Below, one piece after another: positions 58,536 through 64,000 of a stretch of 64,000 nt of DNA (the stretch's first letter is position 1; each line of letters begins with the position of its first letter). A program made the position numbers and the translations under genes. The notes below the pieces were generated by a model. The model had not been told where the DNA came from, ran no database searches, and saw only the letters and a list, made by a program, of their open reading frames with translations. The DNA lies in the NCBI GenBank assembly GCA_029891385.1, contig CM057233.1, positions 10,605,460 through 10,669,459 on the forward strand, read 5' to 3'. This stretch comes from Erythroxylum novogranatense (lineage: Eukaryota; Streptophyta; Magnoliopsida; Malpighiales; Erythroxylaceae).

Positions 58536-59393
58536 TGCACAATGTTAAAAGTCGACTTGTTCGTGCACAGTTGCATAAGTCGACTTACACTTGCATAAGT
58601 CGACTTACACAGAGGCATAAGTCGACTTATACATACACAAGTCGACTTACAACATGCATAGGTGGGATGATGGATGATTTTAGGTATAGATTCAATGTGA
58701 TTGATGAATTGCCCTAAATTATTCCATATAGTTATAGTGACTATAATCCTATAGCTTGGAGAAAAAGTAGATGAGACCTGAAAACCCTCACACTTAATAT
58801 GAAAACTAACGCCTTCCATTAATATGGGGAGAACCAGAGTTCTTATAGAGTTGGGTTGTTGGGTAAACCCAAGCTCACTCTATACGAATATGTTCGAACC
58901 ATGAAAATAAGATTTGTTGAGTAAACTCAAGGTCAACGTGGACAGAGGCGAAATTGGGTAGTGTACATCAGATGTACGTGCATCAAGAGTTGATAACCCA
59001 ATGTGTGTGCATACATCACGAGTTGATAGCACTAGTCGATAGTTGCATCTATAAAGTAATTGGTATGACCGATACCTGCCGATTGATCTAAGGTGACTTG
59101 TTGGGTAAACCCAAGGTCATTTTAGTAATGTCAGATATCTAAGATGCAATTGGTATGACTGATACCTACCGATTGACCTAAGGTGACTTGTTGGGTAAAC
59201 CCAAGGTCATTTTTAGGAATGTCGGATATCGACCCACTAGAATATTTTGTCATAATGTTTCTTGGATTCGTACTGAGGGTTATAGATTCTTTAAAACTAG
59301 TGGGAGCCATATGCATGACATGCAAGTCCTTATGATCATGCATTTAATTCTATTCTAACATTCTTTCTCTCTTTCTCTTTAGGTTGATTGAAG
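58536..59393 (+). other. Copia-D leader, right part, with palindromes and hairpins
   Basis: Five AAGTCGACTT palindromes (58549, 58577, 58597, 58619, 58639) continue the series split by Gypsy-F. Four hairpins follow: 58859-58872, 58917-58930, 59101-59114 and 59191-59204. Three read TTGGGTAAACCCAA and one TTGAGTAAACTCAA. The last two lie in a ~90-bp tandem duplication. The leader ends at the gag start codon (59394). Confidence 0.8.
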
Positions 59394-60400
59394 ATGACTT
59401 CAAGTGTGAACTTGCGCTCGCTTATAGACTCAAACAAATTAATCTGGACCAAATTTTCTCGACACGAGAAATCTAAGAATTGTTCTCAGATCTGAGGAAC
59501 TGGGATATGTCCTTGATGTTCCACTTCCTGATCCACCTGCTGTTGATGCTTCTGATGAGGATCAGAAAGTTTATCGAAGCATCTCAAAGACAATGACATA
59601 GCAACTCAGTATTATGCTTGCCTCGATGTCACCAGAGTCAGCAGGCGATGAGTCTATGGATGCTCATACCATAGTGTTTCATCTTAGGGAGTCGCTTGAT
59701 GAGCAAGCTCGATCTCGAAAGGTTCGAGACCTCGAGGTTACTCTTCACTACTAAGATGATTCCAGTTCATCTGCGGTGCATTAGATGCATCAAGATGAAT
59801 GCGATATCGAGAGGTTGGCTGTCTTAGGTTTTGTCATGGATTATGAATTAAGTGTTGACTTAATTATAGTTGGATTGTCGATAGTTATTCACGGTTTGTG
59901 TTAAACTATCGGAGGAATCAAATATCCACGACAATCCTCGAGTTGATCAATCTGCCAAGACAGCAGAGCAAGCTATCAAGAAGGATAGCAAGCAAGTGTT
60001 TATGGTGGACTCTTCTTCGGTTCCAAGAAAAGAAATCAAGAAGAAGAGGTCTAAGAAACCGAAAGGAAGTATAACCAAGAAGAAAACCAAAGAGATCGCA
60101 CTAAAGGAACTTGCTTCCATTATGGCAAGACCGCCACTTTGGAAGAGGATCTCAAAGTCTATCTCGAGGAATTGAAGCGAAGAAGGCATCGATGCCTCGA
60201 CTTCTTCGTGTATTTTGTCATTGAGGTTAATCTCGCTTCGATCATAACATATGGGTATTAGATACCGTTGTGGCTCACACATATGCAATGATATCACGGG
60301 GCCTCGAGGACGATGAGATGACTCATGAAGGAGAACTAGACTGCGTGTGGGAAATGGAGCAAGAGTTGTTGCATTAGCCGTAGGCACTTACTTTTTTCAC
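59394..60400 (+). pseudogene. Copia-D gag and protease start
   Basis: ATG at 59394 opens MTSSVNLRSLIDSNK, homologous to Copia-B gag. It soon breaks; later pieces are RNCSQI, VYRSISKT, a nucleocapsid knuckle with lost residues (GTCFHYGKT near 60110) and LEELKRRRHRCLDFF. Unlike B it keeps the middle of gag. A protease-like LTHICNDITG (from the usual GSHIC) is near 60270. Frameshifts and stops make it inactive. Confidence 0.85.
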
Positions 60401-61500
60401 TCCCCACCGAGCTTGTAATTAAATTGGATGATTGTTATTTTGTACTGTATTAACAAAGAACATATTGTCATTTCTTGTTTAAGTAGATTTGGTTTCCATT
60501 TGACTTTAGTAGCAATGGTTGTTCTATTAGTTTAAATGGAATGCTTTATGGTATCTTGGTACATTATGCAATGGAATTTACATATTAGATATGTCACATC
60601 CAATTATGAATGTCAATGACACGAAAAGACATAAACGAGATAATTTAAAATCAACTTACTTATGGCATTGTCTTGGCCATATAAATGAGAGACGATAGCT
60701 AAGCTCCATAAGAGTGGAAGTTTAGGGTCATTTGATTATGAATCATATGACACATGTGAATCTTGTTTATTAGGCAAGATGACTAAGTTTCCTTTAAGGG
60801 AAAGGGTGAACGAGCGACGGAGTATTAGACCTAATACATTCGGATGTATGTGGTCCGATGTCCATCCATGCTAGAAGTGGTTCTCTTTACTTCATTACCT
60901 TTATCGATGATTATTCTCGATATGGGTACCAGATTCGATGAGATACAAATCAAGCATTTGAAAAGTTCAAACAATTGTAAATGAAGTAGAAAACCAACTT
61001 GGGAAAAGTATCAAGACATTACGATCGATCGTGGTGGGGAATACTTAGACCAAGAGTTTTGGATTATCTCGTAGATAATGGATTTTATCTCAATGGATTC
61101 CTCCTTACACACCACAAGATAATGGTGTGGCGAAAGGAGAAATCGAACATTGTTAGACATGGTACGATCAATGATGGGCTTTGCAAAGTTACCAAAATCT
61201 TTTGGGGTATGCACTCGAGACAAATTGCTTACTTGCTAAACAGAGTTCCATCAAAGGCAGTTGATATTACTCCATATGAGATGTGGACTAACAAAAGACC
61301 CTATCTTACTCATTTGAAAGTTTGGGGTTGTCCTGCTTATGTGAAGCGGACACGATCGGATAAACTTGATGCAAAATCGACAAGTGTTTGTTCGTAGGAT
61401 ATCCTAAAGAAACAATGGGATATCGTTCTACTCACGAGGAACAAAAGGTGTTTGTTTCAAAGCATGTTGTCTTTTAGAGAAAGATTTTCTTTACAAGAAG
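60401..61500 (+). pseudogene. Copia-D integrase region
   Basis: TYLWHCLGHINER (~60655) is the GAG-pre-integrase His motif. [16 protein letters not shown] and [17 protein letters not shown] (~60880-60930) mark the integrase core. A long frame at 60999-61397 carries IAYLLNRVPSKAVDITPYEM and LTHLKVWGCPAYVKR, the core end and the post-integrase tail. The catalytic DRGGEY region near 61025 reads as HYDRSWWGI in the open frame, so a shift separates it. Confidence 0.9.
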
Positions 61501-61676
61501 AAGGCGGTGGGAGCAAAATTGAGCTTGAAGAAGTTCAAGATGCTTGAACAGACGCAGATCAATCGCTCAACTCAAACTGTGACTCATATGATGAAGTAAC
61601 AGCTCAACCTTCTACAACACACGAAGTTCGTAGGTCACGTAGGATACGCTCTGTTCTCGAGAGATATGGATTTCTC

Positions 61677-62379
61677 GTGAATGAACAGAATGACGTATTG
61701 CTCATAGAAGATGATGAGCCTACTACCTATGAAGAGGTTCTGAAGAGTTCAGAGTCTGAGAAATGGCTTCATGCCATGAAGGCTGAAATGGATTCCATGT
61801 ATGAAAACCAAGTATGGACTTTGGTTGATGCACCCGAAGGAATCAAACCCATAGGGTGCAAATGAGTTTTCAAAAAGAAAACCGACATGGATGGTAATGT
61901 AATTACCTATAAAGCAAGGCTTGTGGCTAAAGGTTTTCGTCAAAGACAAGGAGTTGACTACGACGAGACCTTCAGCCCAGTAGCAATGCTTAAATCCATT
62001 AGATACTCTAGCCATTGCCACTCATTATGATTATGAGATATGGCAAATGGATGTGAAGACAAACTTTCCTAAATGGGAATCTAACCGAGGATGTGTATAT
62101 GACACAACCCGAGGGCTTCATCTCCTATGATGGCGAAAAGGTATGCAAGCTTCAAAATCCATCTATAGATCAAGCAAGCATCCAGAGTTGAATATCCGTT
62201 TTGACGAGGTAATCAAAGAGTTTGATTTCTCACAAAATCCGGATGAACACTGTGTATATAAGAAGGTTAATGGGACTACAATCGTATTCCTTGTGCTATA
62301 TGTAGATGACATATTATTACTAGGAAACGATGTCTCGATGCTACAATCAGTGAAGATTTGGTTATCCAAATAATTTTCC
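61677..62379 (+). pseudogene. Copia-D reverse transcriptase, first part
   Basis: NDVLLIEDDEPTTYEEVLKS leads to KWLHAMKAEMDSMYENQVWT and VDAPEGIKPIGCK, then a stop at 61863 where Trp is expected (TGG to TGA). The frame resumes with VFKKKTDMDGNVITYKARLV and AKGFRQRQGVDYDETFSPVA, is disturbed near 62000-62200, and recovers to PDEHCVYKKVNG and LYVDDILLLGND. The catalytic YVDD (62299-62310) is intact. It keeps the segment deleted from Copia-B. Confidence 0.92.
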
Positions 62380-63042
62380 ATGAAAGACCTTGGTGAAGCA
62401 ACTTATATCCTTGGGATAAGGATCTATAGAGATAGATCAAAAAGATTGCTTGGTCTTTCACAATCAACGTACATAGACAAGATGCTAAAGAGGTTTAGCA
62501 TGGAACAATCCAAGAGATGGTACCTTCCCATCACTCATGGGATAACACTCTCGAAATCTTTGTGTCCTAAGACACAAGATGAGAGGATGCGCATGGATAT
62601 GATCCCGTATGCATCTGCGGTAGGATCTATCATGTACGCAATGTTATGTACGAGACCCGATGTATCATATGCTCTAAGTGTTACGAGCAGATACCAATCG
62701 GATCCTGGTGAGGGTCACTGGGTGGCTGTCAAGAATATCCTCAAGTACTTGCGAAGGACTAAGGATGTTTTCTTGATATATGGAGATGGAGATCTCAAAG
62801 TGAGCGGGTATACAGATGCCAGTTTTCAATCTGATAAGGATGATTCCAAATCCCAATTAGGTTACATATTCACACTGAATGGCGGGGCAGTCAGTTGGAA
62901 GAGTTCCAAACAAGAGACGACTACTGATTCAACGACCGAGGCAGAGTACATTGCCGCTTCAGACGCAGCAAATGAAGCAGTTTGGATCAAGAAGTTCATT
63001 ACTGAACTTGGTGTGGTTCCTAGTAGTGATGGGCCCATCTGA
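62380..63042 (+). pseudogene. Copia-D reverse transcriptase end and RNase H
   Basis: A continuous 220-residue frame: MKDLGEATYILGIRIYRDRS, GLSQSTYIDKMLKRFSM, SAVGSIMYAMLCTRPDVSYA, SRYQSDPGEGHWVAVKNIL, then RNase H motifs SGYTDASFQSDKDDSKSQ, SWKSSKQETTTDST and TEAEYIAASDAANEAVWI. It begins one stop after SK (62371), so it belongs to the upstream domain. It is the best-preserved part of Copia-D. Confidence 0.93.
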
Positions 63043-63284
63043 TTGTATGTGACAACAATGGGGCTATTATGCAGCGAAGAAACCAAGGTCTCATCAACGA
63101 TCCAAACACGTACTCCGCAGATATCACCTGATCAGGGAGATCATTGGTCGAGGTGATGTGCAGATAGAGAGAATTCCCACAGAGCAGAATATTGCTGATC
63201 CGTTGACAAAGCCATTGTCACAGAAGAGTTTTGATTCTCATGTACTACTTTATGGTATTAGATATCAAAGCGATTGGCTTTAGG
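63043..63284 (+). pseudogene. Copia-D 3' end of pol
   Basis: In shifting frames: LYVTTMGLLCSEETKVSST, HLIREIIGRGDVQIERIPT and EQNIADPLTKPLSQKSFDSH, the conserved Copia tail after RNase H. It ends at DIKAIGFRSSG just before the purine tract. Confidence 0.88.
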
Positions 63285-63297
63285 TCAAGTGGGAGAT
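63285..63297 (+). other. Copia-D polypurine tract
   Basis: CAAGTGGGAGAT adjoins TGTTAGAG. The same tract borders the Copia-B 3' LTR. Confidence 0.85.
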
Positions 63298-64000
63298 TGT
63301 TAGAGTAGGCCTAAAGGCAATCACCTTTAACGCGCTTTTATACAATATCAGGTACATTCTTTATAAATAAATAAAGAAAGGCATATTTCATTAATTTGAT
63401 GTTCATTATTTATGAATGGATATTGATCTATAAGCAAATTAATGAAGTCGTTGATATATGACATAGCATGAAGGAAATTATGATGTGATCATACTACCGA
63501 GATTCCTATCATGTGCAATTATGTCAAGATTCAAATTATCCCTAGTCATAGGATTCTCGAGATCGACATCGGTAATCCGGAAGACTAGCACATCTCAAGC
63601 TCCTTGATTTGATCAAGCAAAGGATCTCGTAAAGCGTATATATGAGATATTTAGGTTGAGATGTGGATGCTTACTAGAGGTAGTAAGTACATCGATGACC
63701 CGCTATGAGATCATCACATGGATGTCCTATTCTAATGTCGCGATAATCTCATCATAAGAATGGTGCAAGTATCCTTAGACTTGAGGTGCTCAAGGATATC
63801 TTGAATCTTGATTCGTCTTTGACTCCATTCCTTGTTGCCTTCCGAGGTCGCTCATAGGGTGGTGATTGGGTGCAGTTTGAGGTATTGAAGGTAATTGAGT
63901 AGCCAATAGAGGATTCACCACTACGTGATAGCGAAGATGATACCCATGGCCTCTTCGTCGTGGTCATTACTTGAAAATCTCTGATCAGAGTACATATGTC
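63298..64000 (+). repeat. Copia-D 3' LTR, cut by window end
   Basis: Matches 39932-40234 and then 44396 onward without interruption, showing the empty target of LTR-E at 63593-63597. About 1.15 kb more is expected beyond the window. Confidence 0.92.

Larger units (their letters stand above)
39932..64000 (+). mobile_element. Copia-D, plus strand, runs off the window
   Basis: Starts TGTTAGAGTAGTGCCC at 39932 and its 3' LTR begins with the same word at 63298. A primer site (45942), a long leader, gag-pol and a purine tract lie in order. Solo LTR-E sits in its 5' LTR and Gypsy-F in its leader. With those removed, the LTR is about 1.85 kb and the internal part about 6 kb. Pol lies in Copia order. 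TTAAT (39927-39931) is the left flank; the right flank lies outside the window. Same family as Copia-B. Confidence 0.9.

Noticed and set aside
1..64000. tRNA, rRNA, or intact cellular genes
   Set aside because: TGGTATCAGAGC-type words are primer-binding sites next to LTRs, not tRNA genes; no rRNA-like or conserved housekeeping sequence was seen.

Overview
The window is repeat-filled nuclear DNA of a flowering plant, most likely a eudicot. It is AT-rich and contains chromodomain Gypsy (Tekay/Del-like) elements with 3-4 kb LTRs, Copia elements including one Sirevirus-like element, a Mutator-like (MULE) transposase gene with a GT-AG intron, and a scrap of L1-like LINE. I find no intact cellular gene, no rRNA or tRNA and no CRISPR. 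Nearly every reading frame belongs to a decayed transposon. I name the elements Gypsy-A, Copia-B, Sire-C, Copia-D, solo LTR-E, Gypsy-F, fragment-G, solo LTR-H and solo LTR-I.

Oldest layer (1-13961 and 39662-39931): a decayed plus-strand Copia (240-3247) cut by solo LTR-H (3253-7533, target duplication TGATG); gene-poor DNA with a three-copy ~275-bp repeat (9309-10130); a minus-strand MULE transposase pseudogene (10356-13401); and the LINE scrap.

Gypsy-A is inserted in this layer and occupies 13962-39656 (duplication ATTAA). Its 5' LTR is fused by deletion to protease, its pol is nearly readable, and its 3' LTR is split into three pieces (17685-17940, 20860-21676, 37730-39656). The first break is solo LTR-I (17941-20854, duplication AGTGG, reverse orientation). 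The second is Copia-B (21677-37724, minus strand, duplication GACCC/GATCC), which itself holds Sire-C (24306-34111, plus strand, duplication GGTAC).

Copia-D (39932 to beyond 64000, plus strand, same family as B) is inserted in the LINE. Its 5' LTR carries solo LTR-E (40235-44390, duplication TCTCA). Its long leader carries Gypsy-F (47126-58530, minus strand, duplication CGACT), whose interior holds fragment-G (53048-53870). The window ends inside the 3' LTR of D.

None of these elements looks able to move by itself: all have stops, frameshifts or deletions. The most unusual signals are non-coding: (1) palindromic or GC-rich arrays followed by a shared CCGATTGA box in all the Gypsy LTRs, in shuffled module order; (2) repeated stem-loops with compensatory changes, and repeated SalI-type palindromes, in the Copia-B/D leader; (3) a purine-rich 54-bp array between pol and the env-like region of Sire-C. 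Element boundaries rest on terminal TG..CA and target duplications read by eye. Lineage names are family-level inference.
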